Assembly (NCBI RefSeq): GCF_006440735.1
Contig: NZ_VFUA01000039.1
Coordinates: 1 to 51,824 of the forward strand
Origin: Mesorhizobium sp. B2-7-1
GTDB taxonomy: Bacteria > Pseudomonadota > Alphaproteobacteria > Rhizobiales > Rhizobiaceae
Length of the DNA stretch: 51,824 nucleotides
Direction of reading: 5' to 3'
Part shown: piece after piece, positions 1-6,401 of the stretch
How positions within the stretch are numbered: the first letter of the stretch is position 1
How the letters are laid out: each line of letters starts with the position of its first letter
Program-made: the position numbers and the translations under genes
The notes under the pieces: generated by a model
Told to the model about the DNA's origin: nothing
Databases searched by the model: none
The model's input: only the letters and a program-made list of their open reading frames with translations

Positions 1-962
1 TCATCCTGCTTTATGCGATGAAGCTCCTGGTTCGCAACAAGGCTCTCTACGAGGCGCCGAAGGGCAACACGCCGCCGCCATGGTGGATCCGCGCGCTGCT
101 GATCTTCACCTGCACCGGCGTCAGCTTCGCGCACGGCTCCAATGACGGCCAGAAGGGCATGGGCCTGATCATGCTGATCCTGATCGGCGTCGTGCCGACG
201 GCTTACGCGCTCAACCGCACGCCCGACATCAACTATCTCGACGCCTACAAGACGGCTTCGGTCGGGGTGGAGACGGCTTTGGCCAAATACGCCAAGCCCG
301 GCGTCACCGTCGCGGACGCCAATGCCGCAAAGGCGGCCGTGCAGGAAGCCGTGCGCACCAAGACGTGGAACGATCAGACGACGATCGCGCTGCAGACCTA
401 CATCCACAACACCACCGCCGAACTGGGGCCTTACCCCACGGTCGAGAAGGTGCCGACCGACCTGGTCAGCAACGCGCGCAACGACATCTACCTGATCGGC
501 GAGGCGCTGAAGCTGATCGACAAGAAGCAGCTGCTGCCGATGCAGCCCGACGACCTCAAGGCCGTGACCGACTACCACAAGGCGGTCGACAACGCGACAA
601 AGTTCATCCCGCTCTGGGTGAAGGTTGCCGTGGCGCTGGCGCTGGGGCTCGGCACCATGGTCGGCTGGAAGCGCATCGTCGTCACCGTCGGCGAGAAGAT
701 CGGCAAGAGCCACCTCACCTACGGCCAGGGCGCCGCGGCAGAGCTGGTGGCGATGGTCACCATCGGCATGGCCGATCGTTTCGGCTTGCCGGTGTCAACC
801 ACCCATGTGCTGTCTTCGGGCGTCGCCGGCACGATGGCGGCCAACGGCTCCGGCCTGCAGTGGTCGACCGTGCGCAACCTGCTGCTGGCCTGGGTGCTGA
901 CGCTGCCTTGCTCGATCGCCTTGGCTTTCGTGCTGTTCATCATCTTCCGCCAGGTGTTCTGA
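1..962 (+). CDS. Inorganic phosphate transporter, PiT family (5' end outside window)
   Basis: This is the C-terminal part of a PiT/Pho4-type secondary phosphate transporter of the inner membrane. The reading frame is open from base 3, so the true start lies upstream and about 319 residues are visible. The stretch SFAHGSNDGQKGMG is the second PiT signature, and STTHVLSSGVAGTMAANG near the end is the conserved segment before the last membrane helices. A hydrophilic loop of about 130 residues separates the two membrane halves, as usual for the family. PiT proteins carry phosphate (often as a metal-phosphate complex) with a cation. A strong intrinsic terminator follows the stop. Family assignment is secure; ion coupling is not visible from sequence. 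Confidence 0.92.
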   Translation, partial: ILLYAMKLLVRNKALYEAPKGNTPPPWWIRALLIFTCTGVSFAHGSNDGQKGMGLIMLILIGVVPTAYALNRTPDINYLDAYKTASVGVETALAKYAKPGVTVADANAAKAAVQEAVRTKTWNDQTTIALQTYIHNTTAELGPYPTVEKVPTDLVSNARNDIYLIGEALKLIDKKQLLPMQPDDLKAVTDYHKAVDNATKFIPLWVKVAVALALGLGTMVGWKRIVVTVGEKIGKSHLTYGQGAAAELVAMVTIGMADRFGLPVSTTHVLSSGVAGTMAANGSGLQWSTVRNLLLAWVLTLPCSIALAFVLFIIFRQVF

Positions 963-991
963 GCGGCGGTCGATGCACCGGTAACAACGAT

Positions 992-1024
992 GACGGCGCC
1001 TGTTCTGGCGCCGTCTGCTTTTTC
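992..1024 (+). terminator. Rho-independent terminator after the PiT gene
   Basis: A perfect 9-bp stem, GACGGCGCC (992-1000) with GGCGCCGTC (1007-1015), has a 6-nt loop and is followed by TGCTTTTTC. It lies 30 bases after the phosphate transporter stop and ends before the next gene. Confidence 0.85.
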
Positions 1025-1046
1025 GGCATGAGCAGGGGCGGCGGCG

Positions 1047-2075
1047 ATGAATGACGCATCACATCCGGCATTGCTTGCCTGGGACGACAGCCGCCATCAT
1101 GCGCCGGGACTGATCTGGGCTTATCGCGGCGGCGTCGGCATGCCGACCGAGCCGATCGCTCCGAAGGATATCGAGGCAGCGCTTGGCGAGCCGGACGGTT
1201 GGGTGTGGCTGCATGTCGACCTGATCGACCAGCGGGCGCATTCCTGGATCAGCCACACCTGCGCGCTGCCGCAATCGGCGCATGCCATCCTCGAAGGCCA
1301 TGAGGACAGCATGGCGCTGGCGCATGAGAGGGGCGTCGTGCACGGTATCGCCGCCGATCTGCATGGCGAGATCGGGCGCAGGTCAACCACTATCGGCAGG
1401 CTGCATTTCGCCGTGACGGACCGGTTGCTGGTGACAGGCCGGCGCCACCCGCTGGCAGCCGTGGAAGCGGTGAACAAGGCGCTTTCGGAAGGTTTTGGGC
1501 CGTCGACAGGGTTCGAGCTGTTCGGTGCGATCGTGCAGGCATTCTGCAAAAGCGCGAGCGCACGGCTGGCGCTGGCGACGAAGCAACTGGATGAGGTCGA
1601 GGACCACCTCGTCACTGAACGCCTCGCCGACGAACGAAGGCGGATCAAGCAAGTGCGCCGCCTGGGAGTCTCGCTGCACCGGCCGATCTCGGCGCAGGCC
1701 GCGCTGTTCCTGGAGGAGAACCGGGCCGGGTGGGAGCTGTCGGCAGGCGCGCATGACATCCTTTCGCAACTGTCGGCCCGCCTCAAAAGGCTCGACCGCG
1801 AAGTTGTCATGGTCAATGACCGGGCAAGGCTGCTGCAGGAAGAGGTGGCGGCGGAACTCGCGGACGAATCCAACCGCAGCCTGAAGGCGCTGGCGGTGAT
1901 GAGCGCGCTGCTTTTGCCGGGAACGCTGATCGTCGGCATTTTCGGCATGAACACCGAGGGACTGCCGCTGACGCACACGCATGGCGGCTTCCTGCTGGCG
2001 ATGCTCTTGGCGGGAGGCGCGACCGGGCTGTTCTACTGGCTGCTGCTGCGGGCCGGCGCCGATCTCAAATTCTAG
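1047..2075 (+). CDS. CorA-family divalent cation transporter (ZntB-like)
   Basis: A 342-residue member of the CorA/ZntB superfamily of pentameric inner-membrane channels. The N-terminal ~270 residues are a soluble domain ending in long helices. Two membrane segments close the protein (about 280-305 and 315-335), and the first ends in the family signature GMN (FGMNTEGLPL). The short acidic linker after GMN (TEGLP) is the version seen in ZntB-type members, which move Zn2+, rather than the MPE loop of classical Mg2+ CorA. Metal specificity is therefore an inference. It has its own promoter space after the upstream terminator. Its TAG stop is the first three bases of a dispersed repeat. Confidence 0.88.
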   Translation: MNDASHPALLAWDDSRHHAPGLIWAYRGGVGMPTEPIAPKDIEAALGEPDGWVWLHVDLIDQRAHSWISHTCALPQSAHAILEGHEDSMALAHERGVVHGIAADLHGEIGRRSTTIGRLHFAVTDRLLVTGRRHPLAAVEAVNKALSEGFGPSTGFELFGAIVQAFCKSASARLALATKQLDEVEDHLVTERLADERRRIKQVRRLGVSLHRPISAQAALFLEENRAGWELSAGAHDILSQLSARLKRLDREVVMVNDRARLLQEEVAAELADESNRSLKALAVMSALLLPGTLIVGIFGMNTEGLPLTHTHGGFLLAMLLAGGATGLFYWLLLRAGADLKF

Positions 2076-2176
2076 AGCATTTCACCGTTTCACGGAAACG
2101 GCGAACCGCTCTATCTCTTTGTTTTTACGCAATTCCGGACGGAAAACCGTGTGATACTTTTCCTGGAATTGCTCTA
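2073..2176. repeat. 104-bp dispersed palindromic intergenic element
   Basis: The element is bounded by TAGAGCA (2073-2079) and TGCTCTA (2170-2176). It is built of two imperfect hairpins, one around CCGTTTCACGGAAACGG and one between GCAATTCC and GGAATTGC. I recognise this as a common rhizobial intergenic repeat. It fills the whole gap between two convergent genes, and its two ends are the TAG stop codons of both. It may also fold as a bidirectional transcript end. Confidence 0.8.
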
Positions 2177-3181
2177 GCGAATCTTCCGCAACAGCCTCTC
2201 CCGGTACGCGTCTAGGATGACCGCGAGCACGATGACAAGGCCGATTACGATGGGTTTGAAATTGTCGCCGACGCCGAGCAGCTGCAATCCGGTGGAAAGC
2301 ACCTGCAGGATGCAGGCGCCGACCAGCGTGCCGATGATCGAGCCCTTGCCGCCGATGAGGCTGGTGCCGCCGATGATGACGGCGGCGATCGCGTTGAGCT
2401 CGTAGCCGACGCCGGCGATCGGACTGCCGATGTTGAGGCGCAACAGATAGACCATGGCCGCGATGCCGGCGGTGAGCCCGCTGATGGTGAAGGCGGCGAC
2501 CTTGTAGAAGTCCGGATTGTGGCCTGACAGCCGCACCGCCTCGTCATTGGTGCCGACGGCGAAGATCATGCGGCCGAAGACGGTGAAGCGCAGCACGAAC
2601 CAGCCGGCCGCGATCACCAGCACCGCCACCAGGAAGATCGACGGCAGGAAGCCGCCGATGATCAAATTGCCGAAATCGACGAAACTCTGCGGCAGGCCGG
2701 TGATGGTCGAATTGTCGCTGACGACGCGCGCCGCGCCCGCCGCCATGTTGAGCATGCCGAGCGTGACGATGAAGGACGGGATCTTCCAGCGCGTCGAGAT
2801 CCAGCCATTGAGGAAGCCGCAGACGGCGCCCGTCGCCATGCAGGCCAGAAGCGCCAGCGTGATCGCGACGGCCGGCGACAGGTTCTCGTCGATCATCACG
2901 GTGGCGCCGACGACGGTGCAGAGCGCCAGCACCGAGCCGACCGAAAGATCGATGCCGCCGGTCAGGATGACGAAGGTCATGCCGGCCGCCAGCACCGTGT
3001 TGATGGCGATCTGCACGAAGATCTTCAGCGCGTTGCCGGATGTGGCGAAATAGGGAGCGGTGACCGAGAAGAACAGGGTGATCAGCACCAGCGCGAGCAG
3101 CACGCCGGCGTCGCGCACCAGGAAGCGCAGGAATTTTGCCCTTCCGGGAGAAACGGGCGCGGAAACGGTCGTCTCGCTCAT
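2174..3181 (-). CDS. Sugar ABC transporter permease (RbsC/BPD_transp_2 family)
   Basis: This 335-residue polytopic inner-membrane protein has about nine to ten hydrophobic segments. GGIDLSVGSVLAL and the conserved NGWISTRWKIPSFIVTLGM segment are typical of ribose/xylose/galactose-class permeases. The start at 3181 overlaps the upstream ATPase stop by 4 bases (ATGA). A longer open frame upstream only runs through the ATPase gene. It is the last gene of a binding protein - ATPase - permease operon and would form the translocation pore as a homodimer. The exact sugar cannot be read from the sequence. Its stop codon lies at the edge of the 2073-2176 repeat. Confidence 0.92.
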   Translation of the reverse strand: MSETTVSAPVSPGRAKFLRFLVRDAGVLLALVLITLFFSVTAPYFATSGNALKIFVQIAINTVLAAGMTFVILTGGIDLSVGSVLALCTVVGATVMIDENLSPAVAITLALLACMATGAVCGFLNGWISTRWKIPSFIVTLGMLNMAAGAARVVSDNSTITGLPQSFVDFGNLIIGGFLPSIFLVAVLVIAAGWFVLRFTVFGRMIFAVGTNDEAVRLSGHNPDFYKVAAFTISGLTAGIAAMVYLLRLNIGSPIAGVGYELNAIAAVIIGGTSLIGGKGSIIGTLVGACILQVLSTGLQLLGVGDNFKPIVIGLVIVLAVILDAYRERLLRKIR

Positions 3182-4677
3182 GGTCGCACATACTCCTGAT
3201 AGGCGAGCGACAGGATGCGCTCCTGGTCGAAGTCGGATCGCGGCACCTCGCCGACGATCCGGTTCTTGGAAAAGACGATGATGCGGTGGCACATGCCCAT
3301 CAGCTCCGGCAGGTCCGACGACACCATGATGATGCCTTTCTGCTGCGCCGCCAGCATCCACAAGAGCTGGTAGATCTCGCGCCGCGCGCCGATATCGACG
3401 CCGCGCGTCGGCTCGTCGAGGATCAGCGTCGAGGTGCCGCGGAACAGCCATTTGGCCAGGACAACCTTCTGCTGGTTGCCGCCGGAGAGATTGCGCACCG
3501 CCTGCTCGATCGAGCTCGCCTTGACGCGCAGCTGGCCGACGAGATCGTTGGCGGCCGCGGCCTCGGCACGGCGGTTGAGCAGCCCGTTGCGCGAGACCTT
3601 GCTCAGATCGGTGATGGTGATGTTCTTGTCGACGGCCATGTCGAGCAGCAGGCCCTGGCCCTTGCGGTCCTCGGTGAGCAGGCTCAAGCCGTGCCGCACC
3701 GCGTCCTTGGGCGCGGCGATCGCCACCGGCTTGCCGTCGATCTCGACCACGCCGTCGAGCTTCGGATCGGCGCCGAACAAAGCGCGCATGGCCTCGGTGC
3801 GGCCGCTGCCGACCAGGCCGGCGACGCCGAGGATCTCGCCATGGCGCACGGCAAAGGAGATGTCCGGGGTGGAAGCGTCGCGCTTCAGATTGGCGACGCT
3901 GAGCGCGACCTTGCCCGGCACGACCCTCGCATCGAAGCCATATTCGTCGGCGATGTCGCGGCCGATCATCATGCGCACGAGGTCGGGCACGGCGAGGCCT
4001 TCGAGGTCACGTGTCGCGACCAGCCTGCCGTTGCGGAGCACCGTCACCCGGTTGCCGATCTCGAACACCTCGTGCAGCCGGTGCGAGATGTAGATGATGG
4101 TGACACCCCGGGCCTTGAGCCGCTTGATGATGGAAAACAGCCGCTCGATCTCGGGCGGCGTCAGCGTCGCCGTCGGCTCGTCCAGCACCAGAAGCTTCGA
4201 GTCGTAGCTCAGCGCCTTGGCGATCTCGACCAGCTGCATCTGCGCCACGCCCAGCGCCTCGACGCGGGTGCGCGGATCGATGTCGAGGCCGACTTCCTCG
4301 AGCAGCGCCACGGCGCGGCTGTTGAGCGCCTTGCGGTCGACGACGCCGAAGGCGCGCCGCGGCAGGCTTTCCAGCATCAGGTTCTCGGCGATGCTGAGAT
4401 AGGGCAGCAGGTTGAGTTCCTGATGCACGATGCGGATGCCGCTCTGCTGCGCGTCATGCGGCGTCTTCGGCTGGTAGGGCTGGCCGTTGAAGGCGATCGC
4501 GCCCGAGTCCGGCTGGTAGATGCCGGCGAGCAGCTTGATCAGCGTCGACTTGCCGGCGCCGTTCTCGCCCAGGATGATGTGGGTCTCGCCACGCGCGATC
4601 GACAGCGACACGTCGCTCAGCGCGACGGCGCCGGGAAAGATCTTTCCGACCCCTTCAAGGGAGAGAATCGCGTCCAT
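3178..4677 (-). CDS. Sugar ABC transporter ATP-binding protein, duplicated ABC domains (RbsA-like)
   Basis: A 499-residue cytoplasmic ATPase with two fused ABC domains, the standard length for RbsA/XylG/MglA. The first domain has Walker A GENGAGKST (about 37-45), signature LGVAQMQLVEIAKAL and Walker B LLVLDEPTATL. The second has the degenerate P-loop GLVGSGRTE typical of the family and an intact signature LSGGNQQKVVLAKWL followed by LILDEPTRGVD. It powers import together with the overlapping permease gene. It lies 139 bases after the binding-protein gene, with an imperfect hairpin in the gap. Substrate is probably a pentose or other monosaccharide, by family only. Confidence 0.93.
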   Translation of the reverse strand: MDAILSLEGVGKIFPGAVALSDVSLSIARGETHIILGENGAGKSTLIKLLAGIYQPDSGAIAFNGQPYQPKTPHDAQQSGIRIVHQELNLLPYLSIAENLMLESLPRRAFGVVDRKALNSRAVALLEEVGLDIDPRTRVEALGVAQMQLVEIAKALSYDSKLLVLDEPTATLTPPEIERLFSIIKRLKARGVTIIYISHRLHEVFEIGNRVTVLRNGRLVATRDLEGLAVPDLVRMMIGRDIADEYGFDARVVPGKVALSVANLKRDASTPDISFAVRHGEILGVAGLVGSGRTEAMRALFGADPKLDGVVEIDGKPVAIAAPKDAVRHGLSLLTEDRKGQGLLLDMAVDKNITITDLSKVSRNGLLNRRAEAAAANDLVGQLRVKASSIEQAVRNLSGGNQQKVVLAKWLFRGTSTLILDEPTRGVDIGARREIYQLLWMLAAQQKGIIMVSSDLPELMGMCHRIIVFSKNRIVGEVPRSDFDQERILSLAYQEYVRP

Positions 4678-4737
4678 GGGCGATAGAATCCTAAACCGCG
4701 CTCGTCCACCGCGATAGCGGCGCGGCGCGGCGCATCG

Positions 4738-4773
4738 TCACCGCCGCCGGCACTGTGCCGACGGCGATGGTGA
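4738..4773 (-). promoter_or_regulatory. Imperfect hairpin in the binding-protein/ATPase gap
   Basis: TCACCGCCGCCGGCAC pairs imperfectly with GTGCCGACGGCGATGGTGA around a short loop, with no following T-run. Such stems between a periplasmic binding-protein gene and its ATPase gene often protect the upstream mRNA and lower downstream expression. Here that role is inferred from position only. Confidence 0.4.
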
Positions 4774-4816
4774 GACAAGCAGGATGCCGGAGGGAGTCCC
4801 GGCGCCCCGGCTCGCC

Positions 4817-5782
4817 TCAGGCGGTGATCAGCTTGATGTCGGTCTTGACCCAGCCGGAGAATTTCTCGCCGGCCATCTCGCGCAGGCCGTAGTCGATGCC
4901 CATGGCCGCCATCTGCGCGCCATACTGCTCGACGGTTGCGAGCATCTTGCCGGCCTTCAGCAGCGGACCGACGGCCGGGATGTTGTCGAAGCCGACGACC
5001 TTGATCTGGCCCGACTTGCCGGCCGCGTCGATCGCCTTGACGACGCCGAGCGCCATGGAATCGTTGGCCGCCATCACGCCCTGGATGTCGGGATGCTGGG
5101 TGAGGAAGTTGGTCATCAGCGTGTTGGCTTCCTCGGTCTCCCAATGCGCCGTCTTGGAATCGAGCAGATCGAGGCCGTTTTCCTTCACCGCGTCGTCGAA
5201 GCCCAGCTTGCGTTCCTTGGCGTTGTCGGCCTCCGGATTGCCTTCGAGGATCACGACCTTGCCGCCCTTGCCCAGCGCCTTGCCGAGCGCGTCGCCGGCG
5301 AGCTTGGCGCCAGCGCGGTTGTCCGGGCCGAAGAAGGCGAGGTCGATGCCGGCCTTCTTCTTGGCCTCCTCGTCGAGCGAGACGTCGATGTTGATGACCT
5401 TGATGCCGGCCTTCAGCGCCTTGGCGATCGGCGTCACCATGGCCTTCGAATCGGCCGGCGCCACGACGATGATGTTGTAGTTCTGGGTGATGAAGTTCTC
5501 GATCGCGTCGACCTGGGCGGCGAAGTCGCGCTCGTCCTTCATGCCGACGGCGGCGAAGTCGAACTTGTCCTTGTTCTTGGCCGCATAGTCCTCCGCGCCG
5601 GCCTGCATCTGCTTGAAGAACTCGTTGGCCAGCGATTTCATGACCAGGCCGACCTTCGGCTTGTCGGCGGCGAGAACCGGGCCGAGCGGCAAAGCGAGCG
5701 CGCCGGCGGCCAAGGCGCTGGTCTTCAGGAACTGGCGGCGCGAGAACGGACCAAACCCGTGCGTGTTCGAAATCTTGCTCAT
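4817..5782 (-). CDS. Periplasmic sugar-binding protein (Peripla_BP_4, RbsB-like), Tat signal
   Basis: This is a 321-residue substrate-binding protein of the ribose/galactose class. The N-terminus carries a twin-arginine signal (FSRRQFLK at about 14-21, then an Ala/Leu-rich stretch ending PVLAA), so it is probably exported folded. The mature part starts DKPKVGLVMKSLANEFF, the usual first strand of Peripla_BP_4, and contains NIIVVAPADSKAM and VMAANDSMALGVVKA, typical ligand-cleft segments. It is the first gene of the operon, behind a sigma70-like promoter and a palindromic operator. Ligand identity is not determinable; the LacI-type operator suggests a sugar-responsive regulator encoded elsewhere. 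Confidence 0.92.
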   Translation of the reverse strand: MSKISNTHGFGPFSRRQFLKTSALAAGALALPLGPVLAADKPKVGLVMKSLANEFFKQMQAGAEDYAAKNKDKFDFAAVGMKDERDFAAQVDAIENFITQNYNIIVVAPADSKAMVTPIAKALKAGIKVINIDVSLDEEAKKKAGIDLAFFGPDNRAGAKLAGDALGKALGKGGKVVILEGNPEADNAKERKLGFDDAVKENGLDLLDSKTAHWETEEANTLMTNFLTQHPDIQGVMAANDSMALGVVKAIDAAGKSGQIKVVGFDNIPAVGPLLKAGKMLATVEQYGAQMAAMGIDYGLREMAGEKFSGWVKTDIKLITA

Positions 5783-5805
5783 TAGTCTCCTCCACTTGAT
5801 TGAGC

Positions 5806-5831
5806 CGTAATCGGTTACGTAACCGATTACG
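5806..5831. promoter_or_regulatory. Perfect 26-bp palindromic operator, LacI-family type
   Basis: CGTAATCGGTTAC (5806-5818) is followed directly by its exact reverse complement (5819-5831), with a central CG step in the longer palindrome. LacI/GalR regulators typically bind this kind of symmetric AT-flanked site. It lies between the predicted -10 box and the start codon at 5782, where bound protein would block transcription. No LacI gene is in the window. Confidence 0.8.
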
Positions 5832-5835
5832 CGAC

Positions 5836-5865
5836 AAAGTAGAACCTGAATTTGCCAAGTGTCAA
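5836..5865 (-). promoter_or_regulatory. Predicted sigma70-type promoter of the sugar ABC operon
   Basis: Read on the minus strand, TTGACA (5865-5860) is a perfect -35 box, and TACTTT (5841-5836) lies 18 bases downstream as a weaker -10 match. The operator begins five bases further on, consistent with repression at the transcription start. Confidence 0.5.
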
Positions 5866-6035
5866 CATTGCATCGGCTCGCTTGCGGGTTGGACCTGCGA
5901 GTGGGGTGTCACAAATGCGGCTGAGCCATCAACTGGCGTCGAGAGCTATCCTTCCGACGCCTGATCCATTGCATGCAAACAGACCTTGGCAAATTTTCAA
6001 CAATCATCCATCATTTTAGGAGGTGGGGGAACGAA

Positions 6036-6401
6036 ATGCGCGTGATCATCCGGGGCGGCGACTTCTCGCCCGAGACCGACTTACAACCAACAGGAGAGGA
6101 ATTTTGGACTGGCGGCGCTGACGACCTTCCAGCGGCAGTACTTGCCGCCATGGATGCTAATTTTGAGCTAGGAACTTGGTATGCGACCAAAGAGTTCGAA
6201 AATATCGTGAGCGGCATGAAGCCGCTGCCGGCTAAAGAGGAAGTTTCAAGCACAATACCTGCCGAGCAGGCCGGCGTTGGGGGAAAGTGGCAAGCGCAAA
6301 TGGAGATAGGACAAAGCCAAGCCGCCCTGATGGTCTGCAGAGCGCTGTGCGACTACATACGTCGGTACCAGGAAGAGTTGCGTTGGATTCGGGTGGAGTG
6401 A
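6036..6401 (+). CDS. Small hypothetical protein, first gene of a three-gene island
   Basis: I do not recognise this 121-residue protein. The start at 6036 is set by a strong ribosome binding site (AGGAGGTGG, 6018-6026); an in-frame ATG at 5973 lacks one. The chain is acidic and soluble, with no signal peptide or membrane segment. It has a Gly/Asp-rich N-terminus (MRVIIRGGDFSP), a predicted helix AAVLAAMDANFELGTWYA, and a helical C-terminus with YIRRYQEELRWIRVE. Its TGA shares its A with the ATG of the next gene (TGATG at 6399-6403), so the two are probably translationally coupled. Base composition is clearly less GC-rich than in the flanking operons, suggesting transfer. Possible roles (adaptor, sensor, antitoxin-like inhibitor) are guesses. 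Confidence 0.7.
   Translation: MRVIIRGGDFSPETDLQPTGEEFWTGGADDLPAAVLAAMDANFELGTWYATKEFENIVSGMKPLPAKEEVSSTIPAEQAGVGGKWQAQMEIGQSQAALMVCRALCDYIRRYQEELRWIRVE

Noticed and set aside
3136..4686. 516-residue open frame antisense to the RbsA-like ATPase gene
   Set aside because: Composition is dominated by Asp/Gly/Arg/His/Leu typical of antisense reading in GC-rich genes; the opposite strand has a perfect ABC ATPase.
6287..6400. Upstream ATG (6287) for the PIN-like gene
   Set aside because: It would overlap the first island gene by 115 bases with a Pro/Arg/Ser-rich extension; the ATG in the TGATG overlap is more natural.
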